From an uncultured Eubacterium sp. (GTDB lineage Bacteria; Bacillota; Clostridia; Lachnospirales; Lachnospiraceae), in contig CAJTTQ010000011.1 in NCBI GenBank assembly GCA_910579145.1, forward strand, positions 12,750-52,031: DNA of 39,282 nt, in the 5' to 3' direction. The position numbers and the translations under genes are program-made. The stretch's first letter is position 1. Every line of letters starts with the position of its first letter. This document shows positions 25,488 through 33,486 of this stretch, piece after piece. Under the pieces are notes generated by a model. The model was not told the origin of the DNA, ran no database searches, and worked only from the letters and a program-made list of their open reading frames with translations.

Positions 25488-26738
25488 TTACTCCTCACTC
25501 CCACAAACTGTATCACAAAGCGCTTCCAGCACATAATCCACTTCCTCGTCCCGCAGCCGCGTATGGAGCGGGAGCGTCATCTCCTGTTCAAACATCTGGC
25601 AGGCGTGCGGAAAATCTTCGGCCTGATAACCTAAGTTCCGGTAAGCAGTCAGCATCGGAAGCGGTTTATAATGCACGTTCACCGCCACTCCCTTCTGCGC
25701 CATCCGCTCGATCGCCTGATCGCGCTGCTGTCGCGAAAAGCCGTGTATCCGCATCAGATAGAGGTGCCCGCTCGACGAGCGGCGGCCGTCAAAATGCGTG
25801 AGTCCCTGCAGGACGATCCCGCCCCGGCCCTCTTCTTTCAGCCGGTCATTGATACGGCGCAGCCCGGCGTCGTACCGCTCGATGATCTGCCGGCGTCTTT
25901 CCAGAAGAACCGGATAGCGGCGCAGCTGTACGAGTCCGAGTGCCGCCTGGATATCTGTCATATTACATTTGTAAGCGGGAAACAGGATGTCATATTCCCA
26001 GGCACCGGCCTTTGTCTTTGCCAGCGCGTCCTTCGACTGTCCGTGCAGCGAGAGGAGCATAAACTCCTGATAAATCCCGTCCGCGTCAAAGCCGGCTGTT
26101 TCCGGCACGTTCCAGACAACCGCCCCGCCTTCCGCCGTCGTCAGGTTTTTCACGGCGTGGAACGAAAACGCAGTAAAATCCGCCAGCTGTCCGGCCGGCC
26201 GCCCATCGGCACGCGCGCCGAATCCGTGCGCGCAGTCCGCGAGAACGAGTATCCGCCCCAGCGCGTTCTGATATTTATTGTCCCCGGCCTGAAACAGGCC
26301 TCTCTTTCTCTCTATGATCTCATAGATCCGCTCATAATCACACGGGATACCCGCCACATCCACCGGCATGACCGCCTTCGTCGCCGGCGTGATCTTCCGT
26401 TCAAGGCTGTCGAGATCCATCTCAAACGAACCGTTTCCTGTATCGACGAGGACCGGCCTCGCCCCCGTATGGCAGATGGCGCTCGCCGTCGCCGTGTACG
26501 TATATGCCGTCGTGATCACTTCGTCCCCCGGCCCGATGCCAAACAGCCGCAGCGTCATTTCCATGCACGCCGTCGCCGAATTCAGGCATACCGCCCGTTC
26601 GGTCCCGCACCATGCCGCGATCTGCCGCTCAAACTCCTTCGTCTTCGGTCCCGTCGTGATCCACCCGGAACGCAGCGTATCCGCCACTTCCTCGATTTCT
26701 TCCTCCGTAATATCCGGCGGTGAAAATGGAATGTTCAT
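25488..26738 (-). CDS. DegT/DnrJ/EryC1/StrS-family sugar aminotransferase
   Basis: A 416-residue PLP-dependent aminotransferase acting on nucleotide-linked keto sugars. Motifs are RSGWITTGPKTKEFE at the N terminus, NSATACMEM (cofactor phosphate), ITTAYTYTATA, DCAHGFGA (the Asp that contacts the PLP ring), and FSFHAVKNLTTAEGG with the Schiff-base lysine. The C terminus has the VHYKPLPML segment typical of sugar aminotransferases. The start follows AGGAG with an 8-nt gap. No dehydratase or acetyltransferase partner is adjacent, so the keto-sugar must come from elsewhere. It sits between the LCP gene and the sugar transferase gene. Confidence 0.92.
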   Translation of the reverse strand: MNIPFSPPDITEEEIEEVADTLRSGWITTGPKTKEFERQIAAWCGTERAVCLNSATACMEMTLRLFGIGPGDEVITTAYTYTATASAICHTGARPVLVDTGNGSFEMDLDSLERKITPATKAVMPVDVAGIPCDYERIYEIIERKRGLFQAGDNKYQNALGRILVLADCAHGFGARADGRPAGQLADFTAFSFHAVKNLTTAEGGAVVWNVPETAGFDADGIYQEFMLLSLHGQSKDALAKTKAGAWEYDILFPAYKCNMTDIQAALGLVQLRRYPVLLERRRQIIERYDAGLRRINDRLKEEGRGGIVLQGLTHFDGRRSSSGHLYLMRIHGFSRQQRDQAIERMAQKGVAVNVHYKPLPMLTAYRNLGYQAEDFPHACQMFEQEMTLPLHTRLRDEEVDYVLEALCDTVCGSEE

Positions 26739-26780
26739 AACCCCTTCTCCTGCATCCTTTTATTCCCTGACAGAAATTTG

Positions 26781-26823
26781 CACGGCGAACCGAAGGTTCG
26801 TTTTGAACCAAAGGTTCGCCGTG
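26781..26823 (-). other. Nested inverted repeat between LCP and aminotransferase genes
   Basis: An 11-bp perfect stem, CACGGCGAACC (26781-26791) with GGTTCGCCGTG (26813-26823), encloses a second GGTTC/GAACC hairpin. The GAACC/GGTTC unit thus occurs four times in alternating orientation. No U-rich tail follows in the leftward direction, so it is not a standard terminator; partial termination or RNA processing are possible. Confidence 0.6.
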
Positions 26824-26832
26824 TTCACATGT

Positions 26833-28326
26833 CTACTCTGTTTTCGGTTTCGGGCTCGCCGTCTGTTTGGAATCGGAATCCTCGTCCGCCTCCATATCTT
26901 CCGGCGTCGCCTTCAACGTCTTTTTAATCTTTTTCGAAATCTTATCCACGGAACTGTAATCTGGAACACACACATACAGCCTTCGAGACTGATACGCAAA
27001 TGTCGTTTTACTAGCCCCCGTACCTGTCGCATTGGCGTACTTGATCGTCCACTGCGACATATCGTCGAGCTGCATCTTACATAACGACGTGATCTCCTTC
27101 GTCGTCATATTCGTCTGGAAGTTCTTCGACACGGTCTTTAACAGCTTCGCGTAATTTGGAAGGATATCTGCAGACATCGCCTTATTTAAGATCGCCTCGA
27201 TCATGTGCTGGTGATTTCGTCCGCGCTGGTTATCCCCTTCCACAAAATGATGCCGCTCACGACAGAACGCAAGCGCCTGCTTCCCATTTACCTTATTGTA
27301 ACCCTTCTTAAAACTCGGCCCCCAGTCAGAAGTAAAATCATAATCCGAATACAGCTTCACACCGCCGAGCAGGTCAACGATCTTCTTCACGCTCGTAAAG
27401 TTCACGCGCACATAGTAATCAATATCAATGTCATACAGCATTTCCAGTGTCTTGACTGAACAGTCCACACCGTGGATACCCGCGTGCGTCAGCTTATCAG
27501 GAATGCCGTTTGATACCGAAAGCGGCACATAATAATCACGCGGTGTCGTCGTCAGAAGGATCTGCTTCGTGTTCGGGTTCACTGTCATGATCACATTTAC
27601 GTCGCTCCGGCTCGTCGTGTTAATATCACCGTACACGTCGATACCACTCAGATATACGTTAAATGGTGTCTCCGTGATGTCGTCGAGTTTCTTTTCCTTC
27701 TTCTCGATCACCGTCTTTACACTGTGCGTATTCAGCACCCTCGTATCTTCCGAAAACGTAGTGTAGTAATCCTCGATCAGATTCCGGTTTGCCTCATTGA
27801 TGATGATCACTTTTACCTCTTTGGCATAAAGGGCATCAATCAGTGTGTCATTATCATCATATTCCGTCGTTTTTACATCCTGCCCGAACACCGTCTTTAA
27901 TTCTCCCAGCGCCTTATCCGTATTCTTCCGGTCATTAACCGAGAGGATCCCGTAATCATATTCTTTCGCGTCGTAGATACTCTGTGCCGGATCATCTTTG
28001 AGCACGATACAGGAAATCTTATCAATTTTTTCATCGTGTCCCGCCAGTTCATCAACAGCCGAATACGTATTGATACAGTAATACCCGCCTCCGATATAAA
28101 ACAGACAGATCAGTCCGCAGAGTATGCGTCCCGGGATATAACTTTTATCCGTCATCTGGCTGACAACGACGTAAGCCAGTAAAAATATGCTGACCGCAAC
28201 GATCGCCGCCACATATTTCGTCGGAATAAAATCCACATAACAGGCAATTCCGATCAACCCCGCACTGATAAGCACCTGCAAAACCAAAAAAACAATACTT
28301 ATCTTCCGATTCCGTAACGTTTTCAC
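26833..28326 (-). CDS. LytR-CpsA-Psr (LCP) family glycopolymer ligase
   Basis: A 497-residue membrane protein. Three N-terminal TM helices (~8-28, 36-56, 68-86) are followed by an extracytoplasmic accessory region (~100-205) and the LCP catalytic domain (~210-400). Visible LCP marks are SDVNVIMTVNP, TTTPRDYYVPL (with the catalytic Arg/Asp), THAGIHG, RVNFTSVKKIVDLLGGV, and CRERHHFVEGDNQRGRNHQ. LCP enzymes move lipid-linked teichoic acid or capsule onto peptidoglycan. The start is GTG with AGGGAGG 6 nt upstream. It has its own promoter and a leader hairpin in front. The C-terminal tail is low-complexity and acidic (EADEDSDSKQ). Confidence 0.93.
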   Translation of the reverse strand: MKTLRNRKISIVFLVLQVLISAGLIGIACYVDFIPTKYVAAIVAVSIFLLAYVVVSQMTDKSYIPGRILCGLICLFYIGGGYYCINTYSAVDELAGHDEKIDKISCIVLKDDPAQSIYDAKEYDYGILSVNDRKNTDKALGELKTVFGQDVKTTEYDDNDTLIDALYAKEVKVIIINEANRNLIEDYYTTFSEDTRVLNTHSVKTVIEKKEKKLDDITETPFNVYLSGIDVYGDINTTSRSDVNVIMTVNPNTKQILLTTTPRDYYVPLSVSNGIPDKLTHAGIHGVDCSVKTLEMLYDIDIDYYVRVNFTSVKKIVDLLGGVKLYSDYDFTSDWGPSFKKGYNKVNGKQALAFCRERHHFVEGDNQRGRNHQHMIEAILNKAMSADILPNYAKLLKTVSKNFQTNMTTKEITSLCKMQLDDMSQWTIKYANATGTGASKTTFAYQSRRLYVCVPDYSSVDKISKKIKKTLKATPEDMEADEDSDSKQTASPKPKTE

Positions 28327-28385
28327 AATAAACCTCCCTTTTTCTCTCGTTTTCCTTTTTCCTTTTTACCATACGTCATGCGGCA

Positions 28386-28406
28386 TACCGCCCCGCGGTA
28401 ACTGCC
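28386..28406 (-). promoter_or_regulatory. Leader hairpin of the LCP gene
   Basis: TACCGC (28386-28391), loop CCC and GCGGTA (28395-28400), extended by GGCA/TGCC with a small bulge. It lies in the untranslated leader between the promoter at 28423-28451 and the GTG start at 28326. The role is unknown. Confidence 0.4.
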
Positions 28407-28422
28407 ACACTTAACCTGTATC

Positions 28423-28451
28423 ATTATATACCATTCGCACTAAAAAATCAA
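28423..28451 (-). promoter_or_regulatory. Promoter of the LCP gene
   Basis: Read leftward: -35 TTGATT (28446-28451), a 17-nt spacer and a perfect -10 TATAAT (28423-28428). The -35 lies in the last codons of the TagF-like gene. This lets LCP and the genes after it be transcribed apart from tagGHD. Confidence 0.7.
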
Positions 28452-29543
28452 TTCCAAAAGCCGACTTGTCGATTTCCCGTCGAGAAACGGAAAATTTTGT
28501 TCCACAAAGCGGCCAACCCTCGATATATCGTTCTTTTTCAGACATTCTATCAGTTCATCCTCTGTGCGTGCCACAGGTCCTGATACAAATTTTTCATAAT
28601 TTCGATAAAAACTTCTTCCCTCTGACTCAAACCGTTCCAGATCATAAGCGTAAAAGATCATCGGCTTCCCGCGCAGGCAGTATTCAAACACGATGGAAGA
28701 ATAATCGGTGACCAAAACATCGGCAGCGGCAAGCAGGGTCGTAACTCCGGGATAACCCGATACATTTATTATATTATCCCATTTTCCCTCATCTAATACC
28801 ATTCCGACGCGATCCGCCACAAAAGGATGCAGCCGGATCAAAAGCACCTCATCTTTACCGAGTGCCTCAGACATCCGGGAGAGATCGAGATGGATCCGGG
28901 GATTTTCTACCTCATCATCCCGGAATGTCGGTGCGTACAGGATGCGCCTCTTTCCCCTGAGACTTTCATATCCGCGCAAAAACGCCTCCCGCTTTTCCTC
29001 CAAAAAAGACGGGTTTAAAAGCAGGTCAGTTCTCGGCAGTCCGAGTACATAGATCCGCTCTTTCGGTATACCAAACGCGCTGGCGTACTCTTTCTTTACC
29101 GCTTCCGAATTCACGATCAAATGCGTGATCCGCTGGTTCGCGCGGTACTCGAGCCGGCGCAGCGAGCCGGTATTTACATCCTGCCCGAATTTTTTGATCG
29201 TACCTGTGCCGTGCCAGAGCTGCACGACTTTTGTGCGCTTGGAAAAACGGATATATGCCATCGGCAGGAATTCATTGTCTAAAAAGACATACCCCGCCGT
29301 CGCGAGGTGATATGCCTTTATGATAAAAAACCGGACCGGATCGGTCACCTTATCTTTTCTCGTAAACCAGATCATCCGTTTTCCGTTATCCATCTTCCTG
29401 ATCGCATCCGCCACGATCCCGATATTCCCTTCCGGCCCGTCATCGTGCGTCGCCACGAGGAACACTTTGTTCCCATTGACACGGAACAGCCGGAAAACGG
29501 AAAAGAAAAAAGCAAATATGAGATAACCAATTTTTTTAATCAT
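28440..29543 (-). CDS. CDP-glycerol:glycerophosphotransferase family protein (TagB/TagF-like)
   Basis: A 367-residue protein of the Glyphos_transf family that uses CDP-glycerol (or CDP-ribitol) to prime or extend a poly(polyol phosphate) chain on the inner membrane face. Motifs are LWHGTGTIKKFG with catalytic H111, RILYAPTFRDDE, IRLHPF, and LVTDYSSIVFEY with GKPMIFYAYD. The N-terminal hydrophobic stretch (IGYLIFAFFFSVFRLF) probably acts as a membrane foot. I chose the ATG at 29543, which overlaps the tagD stop by 8 bp; a TTG at 29558 is an alternative, and neither has a strong ribosome site, suggesting coupling to tagD. Whether it primes or polymerises cannot be told. Confidence 0.93.
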   Translation of the reverse strand: MIKKIGYLIFAFFFSVFRLFRVNGNKVFLVATHDDGPEGNIGIVADAIRKMDNGKRMIWFTRKDKVTDPVRFFIIKAYHLATAGYVFLDNEFLPMAYIRFSKRTKVVQLWHGTGTIKKFGQDVNTGSLRRLEYRANQRITHLIVNSEAVKKEYASAFGIPKERIYVLGLPRTDLLLNPSFLEEKREAFLRGYESLRGKRRILYAPTFRDDEVENPRIHLDLSRMSEALGKDEVLLIRLHPFVADRVGMVLDEGKWDNIINVSGYPGVTTLLAAADVLVTDYSSIVFEYCLRGKPMIFYAYDLERFESEGRSFYRNYEKFVSGPVARTEDELIECLKKNDISRVGRFVEQNFPFLDGKSTSRLLELIF

Positions 29544-29940
29544 GTTCTTTTTTGCCAAGTCCTAAATCTTCTTTGATCTTTGTCGTGGAAACACCTTCCG
29601 TTCTCGGCAGATACACCACCTCGCAGTAATCCTTGAGGAAATCAAATTTTCCCTTCCAGTCATCGCCCATCACGAACACATCCACATTGTTATTTACGAC
29701 GTCGTCAACCTTTTGTTCCCACGTATACTCTGGCAGTACTTCATCCACATATTTGATCGCCTCTAAAATGATTTTACGATCCTCAAAGGAATAATATGCC
29801 TTTTTTCCCTTTCCCGCGTTAAATTCATCGCTGGAAACGACAACGATCAGATAGTCTCCCAGTTCCTTTGCCCGGCGCAGCAGATTGATATGTCCTACGT
29901 GCAGCAGATCATACGTACCATAAGTAATTACCTTCTTCAT
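29536..29940 (-). CDS. tagD: Glycerol-3-phosphate cytidylyltransferase
   Basis: A 134-residue cytidylyltransferase, the usual size for TagD, which makes CDP-glycerol from CTP and glycerol 3-phosphate. Motifs are YGTYDLLHVGH (the HxGH active site), DYLIVVVSSDEFN, EYTWEQKVDDV, FVMGDDWKGKFD, and the GVSTTKIKEDL form of the ISSTxI motif. The start has GGAGG with an 8-nt gap. It lies between the TagGH exporter genes and the TagF-like gene, as expected for a teichoic acid locus. Confidence 0.97.
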   Translation of the reverse strand: MKKVITYGTYDLLHVGHINLLRRAKELGDYLIVVVSSDEFNAGKGKKAYYSFEDRKIILEAIKYVDEVLPEYTWEQKVDDVVNNNVDVFVMGDDWKGKFDFLKDYCEVVYLPRTEGVSTTKIKEDLGLGKKEHD

Positions 29941-29969
29941 CTCTAAAACCTCCGTATATTCCGATTCAC

Positions 29970-30001
29970 GTGTGAACAGGCAGCTTGCCGCCTATTCACA
30001 C
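29970..30001 (-). other. Hairpin between the TagH-like gene and tagD
   Basis: In the leftward transcript a 14-bp stem forms around loop CAAG (29984-29987), with two G:U pairs. No U-rich tail follows. Its 3' arm also contains TTCACACGTGAA, which could pair with itself, so two alternative folds are possible ahead of the tagD ribosome site. Confidence 0.5.
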
Positions 30002-30756
30002 TATTCCCGTTCTAATCCCATCTTTTCATCGTACAGATCCACGATCTCCTCGACGTCTCCCTGCGCCACCAGTTTCCCCTGTTCTAACAGGATGCCTTTG
30101 TTGCACATGCGCAGCACCTGATCGGTCGAGTGGGACACGAAAAGCACAGTTACCCCCTTATCAAACATGCTCTGGATCCTCGCCTCGCATTTTTTCCGAA
30201 AACGCTTGTCCCCGACGCTGAGTACCTCATCCAGTATGAGTATTTCCGGCTCCACGACGGTCGCGATGGAAAAACCGAGCCGCGCTTTCATACCGGAAGA
30301 ATAATTTTTCACCGGCACATCGATAAATCTGCCAAGTTCAGAAAATTTCACGATGTCATCGTATTTTTTTTGGATAAATTCCCTGCTGTAACCGAGCACG
30401 GCACCGTACAGGTAAATATTTTCCGCCCCGGTGTACTGTCTGTCAAATCCGGCGCCAAGTTCCAGAAGGGGAGCGATCTTGCCAAAACAACGGACACTTC
30501 CCTCCGTCGGTTTTAGTACCCCGGCGATCACTTTCAGGAGCGTACTTTTTCCGGCACCGTTCATTCCCATGATACCGACGCGGTCACCGCGCTGAATGTC
30601 AAAATTGACATCCTTGAGCGCCCAAAACTCCTGGTACATCAGCTCCTTTTTTATCATTTTGATAAAATATTCTTTCATATTGTCCACTTTTTGCGAACTG
30701 AGATTAAATTTCATGCTCACATGTTCAACCTGCAGCGCCAAAGCTTTTTTCGCCAT
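30001..30756 (-). CDS. Teichoic acid/polysaccharide exporter ATPase (TagH/Wzt-like)
   Basis: A 251-residue ABC ATPase of the polysaccharide/teichoic acid group. Walker A is GMNGAGKST, the signature YSSGMKARLGFS, Walker B EILILDEVLSVGD, and the H-loop FVSHST. The N-terminal segment with VEHVSMKFN and KVDNMKEYFIKM fits TagH/RfbB. It lacks the C-terminal carbohydrate-binding or anchoring extension of longer Wzt and TagH proteins. The start ATG has GGAGG 5 nt upstream. It follows the permease gene, and together they would flip a lipid-linked polymer to the outside. Confidence 0.93.
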   Translation of the reverse strand: MAKKALALQVEHVSMKFNLSSQKVDNMKEYFIKMIKKELMYQEFWALKDVNFDIQRGDRVGIMGMNGAGKSTLLKVIAGVLKPTEGSVRCFGKIAPLLELGAGFDRQYTGAENIYLYGAVLGYSREFIQKKYDDIVKFSELGRFIDVPVKNYSSGMKARLGFSIATVVEPEILILDEVLSVGDKRFRKKCEARIQSMFDKGVTVLFVSHSTDQVLRMCNKGILLEQGKLVAQGDVEEIVDLYDEKMGLERE

Positions 30757-30770
30757 TGTAACCTCCAACA

Positions 30771-31586
30771 TCATATGTTCAATATAAAGGTATCCTGTTT
30801 CCTGTAAAATACAAACATACCGATCCCCAATGCCAGGACGCTGACACCGAACGTGTAACCTAAAAGCGGCATGTCAAACGGTTGTCCAAACAGCGCGCGC
30901 CGGAAATTCAGTATGATCCCAAACAATGGGTTCAGTTTGATCATCGTTTGTTTCGCGGGACTCAGACTGCTCGCAAAATAGAAAATCGCGCTGCAGTACA
31001 TGATTAGCATAAGTAATACGCTCCACAAATATTCAATATCCCTGAAAAATACACAGAGTGTAGCCAGGATCATTCCCGCGCCGATCGAAAGAAGCAGAAG
31101 ATTGATCAGCGGAACGATTGCAAGAAACATATATCCGTTCATCGGCGCTCCGTACGAACCTGTCGCGAGGAAAAATACCATCACGCCCACCAACACGACG
31201 AGCGAGATCAAAAAAATAGCAAAATTTGATAAAATCCCGGACAACGGATACATATACTTCGGCACGTACACTTTTTTTATCATCCCGCTGTTGCTGCGGA
31301 TCGACTTCATCGCGCTGTTCGTCGAAGAGGAGAAAAACGAGTACAGAAGCCTTCCCGTCAGCACGTACACCGGAAACGGTACGCCGCGAAACGCCTCGTC
31401 CTCACGTCCTCCCTTCCCCAGAAGTTCTCCAAACACGACACTGAGCACGATCATCGTGAGCAGCGGCTCGATCATCGTCCAAAGGATTCCCAGATAAGAT
31501 CTCCTGTATTTCAATTTAATATTTTTCTTCGCCAGTTCCCCCAGCAGATAGCGGTAGCGGCTGAAGTTTTTAAACACTTGCGACAT
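30771..31586 (-). CDS. Teichoic acid/polysaccharide exporter permease (TagG/Wzm-like)
   Basis: A 271-residue ABC-2 permease with six TM helices. The N-terminal cytoplasmic part LAKKNIKLKYRRSYLGILWTMIEPLL is the family signature; KLNPLFGIILNFRRALFG lies near the C terminus. I chose the ATG of MSQVFKNFSRY because GGAGG lies 6 nt upstream. First gene of the leftward glycopolymer region, 80 bp downstream of a very good promoter at 31673-31702. Confidence 0.93.
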   Translation of the reverse strand: MSQVFKNFSRYRYLLGELAKKNIKLKYRRSYLGILWTMIEPLLTMIVLSVVFGELLGKGGREDEAFRGVPFPVYVLTGRLLYSFFSSSTNSAMKSIRSNSGMIKKVYVPKYMYPLSGILSNFAIFLISLVVLVGVMVFFLATGSYGAPMNGYMFLAIVPLINLLLLSIGAGMILATLCVFFRDIEYLWSVLLMLIMYCSAIFYFASSLSPAKQTMIKLNPLFGIILNFRRALFGQPFDMPLLGYTFGVSVLALGIGMFVFYRKQDTFILNI

Positions 31587-31662
31587 GGCAGTCCTCCATC
31601 TGACGCCCGGAAACCAGCTTGTCACACGGTTTCCATGACCTCTTTCTGTCAAACAATTATTT

Positions 31663-31777
31663 CAATCATTTGATTATATCACTATTACCGGCTGTTCGTC
31701 AACCAAAAATAAACCGTTTTGATAGGAATCCCATATGAAAAACCGCGTAAGATACTGAAAACTAAAACAAATGATTG
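31663..31777. promoter_or_regulatory. Inverted-repeat arms in the 318-bp divergent intergenic region
   Basis: CAATCATTTG (31663-31672) and CAAATGATTG (31768-31777) are exact reverse complements 95 bp apart; with the neighbouring base the match is 11 bp. The left arm covers the start region of the leftward exporter promoter, and the right arm overlaps the -35 of the rightward carboxyltransferase promoter. The rest of the gap between 31587 and 31904 shows no gene. Confidence 0.5.
31673..31702 (-). promoter_or_regulatory. Promoter of the TagG-like/TagH-like/tagD region
   Basis: Read leftward: -35 TTGACG (31697-31702), an 18-nt spacer and a perfect -10 TATAAT (31673-31678). Start expected near 31666, giving an ~80-nt leader. 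Confidence 0.75.
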
Positions 31778-31802
31778 ACATATTTTTTGCTTGTGTTATC
31801 AT
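31775..31802 (+). promoter_or_regulatory. Promoter of the carboxyltransferase gene
   Basis: Consensus -35 TTGACA (31775-31780), a 16-nt spacer and TATCAT (31797-31802). The leader before the ATG at 31905 is about 95 nt. Confidence 0.65.
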
Positions 31803-31904
31803 AATAATTGTGTAAATATGGCATTTTTGCCTTTTTTATTCTATTTTGATACCAGGGGTTTTCTTTGCCCCCACCATCATTTTTAAAGAATGGAGAATGA
31901 CATT

Positions 31905-33419
31905 ATGTATAATATGGAAAAACAACACAAGCTTGGAAAATTACATGCCCTGGAGCGGATCTGCCTGCTTTTGGACAAGGATTCCTTCCGTGAGATCGGA
32001 TCGAACATCACAAATCTGGAAGATGCCTTCAATATAAAGAAAGGCCAGTTCCCGTATGACGGCGTCATCACCGGCTATGGCACGATCGGCGGACAGAAAG
32101 TCGTGATCTACTCCGAAGATTTTACCGTTATCGGCGGCACCCTCGGCAAACAGCACGGGTATAAAATAGCAAATGCCATCAAAATGGCGATCGAAAACCG
32201 CTGCCCCGTCATCGGTATCAACGATTCGGGCGGCGCCCGCATCCAGGAAGGCGTCAACGCCCTCGCGGGATACGGGGAAATCTTCTATTATAATACAATG
32301 GCCTCGGGATACATTCCGCAGATTTCCATTATCGCCGGAAACTGTGCGGGCGGCGCCGTTTACAGCCCGGGTATCACAGATTTCATTTTTGTCATCGACG
32401 ACATCAGCCAGATGTTCGTCACGGGACCAAAAGTCATTAAAAGCGTGACAAACGAAGATATTTCCGCCTCCTCGCTCGGCGGCGCCGGCGTCCACGCGCA
32501 GCAGAGCGGCGTCGCTCATTTCCATGCGCCGAATGAGAAGGACTGCTTTGAAAAAGTGCGCCGACTCATCGCCGTCATCCCGCCATGTTACGAAGACGGG
32601 TGCATTCATATGGAAAAGAAGGGAATGACGCCAAGCGCCTACAACGAAAACATTCAATTCGACCAGTCGATGGCCGGCATCATCCCGGAGCGGAGCAATC
32701 AGGGTTATGACATCCACGACGTGATCACGGGCATCGTCGATCCGGGTTCTTTTGTCGAAGTTCAGGAGGAGTTCGCGCGGAATGTCGTCGTCGGGTTCGG
32801 ACGGATCAAGGGCGTGGCAGTCGGCATCGTATCCAACCAGCCGAATTTCATGGCCGGTGTGCTAGACTGTGACGCGAGCGATAAATCCGCCCGTTTCATC
32901 CGTTTCTGCGACGCGTTCAATATACCGATCATCACCTTGACCGACGTACCGGGATTCCTGCCGGGCAAAGACCAGGAGTACAAAGGGATCATCCGCCACG
33001 GCGCAAAACTTTTATACGCATATTCCGAGGCGACAACGATAAAAATAAACATTATACTGCGAAAGGCATACGGCGGCGCTTACATCGCCATGAGCAGCAA
33101 GCACCTCCGTTCCGATTTCGTGTACGCGTGGCCGACCGCTGAGATCGCAGTGATGGGAGCTGACGGTGCCGCTGACATCCTGTACGGAAAACAGATGAAG
33201 AATATGACGCCGGAAGAAAAGGCCGCCTTCCGCCAGGAAAAGATCGATGAATATAATGAAAAATTCATGAACCCGGGAGTTGCTTCCATGCACGGTTATG
33301 TGGATGAGATCATCCGTCCGGAGGCGACACGGGAAAGGATCTACGGCGACATTATGATGCTCTCGGATAAACGCTCTCTCGACGGCGTACACAAAAAACA
33401 CGGGAATATTCCTTTATAA
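31905..33419 (+). CDS. Acyl-CoA carboxylase carboxyltransferase subunit (propionyl-CoA carboxylase beta / methylmalonyl-CoA decarboxylase alpha type)
   Basis: A 504-residue biotin-dependent carboxyltransferase. Two crotonase-like halves are visible. The first has LGKLHALERI, SEDFTVIGGTLG, NDSGGARIQEGV and GNCAGGAVYSPGITDF (oxyanion site). The second has PGFLPGKDQEY, RKAYGGAYIAMSSK and WPTAEIAVMGADGA. It swaps CO2 between carboxybiotin and an acyl-CoA. The start ATG has GGAG 9 nt upstream; another ATG 15 bases earlier has no such site. No biotin carboxylase, biotin carrier or decarboxylase beta gene is present in the window, so partners must lie elsewhere. Substrate choice and direction (carboxylation or decarboxylation) cannot be told. 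Confidence 0.92.
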   Translation: MYNMEKQHKLGKLHALERICLLLDKDSFREIGSNITNLEDAFNIKKGQFPYDGVITGYGTIGGQKVVIYSEDFTVIGGTLGKQHGYKIANAIKMAIENRCPVIGINDSGGARIQEGVNALAGYGEIFYYNTMASGYIPQISIIAGNCAGGAVYSPGITDFIFVIDDISQMFVTGPKVIKSVTNEDISASSLGGAGVHAQQSGVAHFHAPNEKDCFEKVRRLIAVIPPCYEDGCIHMEKKGMTPSAYNENIQFDQSMAGIIPERSNQGYDIHDVITGIVDPGSFVEVQEEFARNVVVGFGRIKGVAVGIVSNQPNFMAGVLDCDASDKSARFIRFCDAFNIPIITLTDVPGFLPGKDQEYKGIIRHGAKLLYAYSEATTIKINIILRKAYGGAYIAMSSKHLRSDFVYAWPTAEIAVMGADGAADILYGKQMKNMTPEEKAAFRQEKIDEYNEKFMNPGVASMHGYVDEIIRPEATRERIYGDIMMLSDKRSLDGVHKKHGNIPL

Positions 33420-33486
33420 AAAAGCGTCGTGACAGCCGGCGCTTTGCGTCGCAACAGAGAACTTTTTAACAGAATGGAGAACGAAC

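Noticed and set aside
25391..25508. Possible CRISPR array
   Set aside because: The 24-bp units are directly adjacent with no unique spacers, and no cas genes are nearby; it is a plain tandem repeat.
25271..25534. Leftward open frame with KFGKMGGW-like peptide repeats
   Set aside because: It overlaps the ends of two well-supported genes in other frames and exists only because the repeat unit is a multiple of three; no ribosome site of its own.
25671..26723. Rightward 350-codon open frame
   Set aside because: It is antisense to the DegT aminotransferase gene, Arg/His/Pro-rich with no recognisable domain, and explained by the codon bias of the real gene.
31941..32717. Leftward 258-codon open frame
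   Set aside because: It is antisense to the carboxyltransferase, whose motifs are clear in the forward frame.
33421..33445. Terminator between carboxyltransferase and MBOAT
   Set aside because: AAAGCG/CGCTTT pairs over a 13-nt loop, but the stem has only three GC pairs and there is no following T run.
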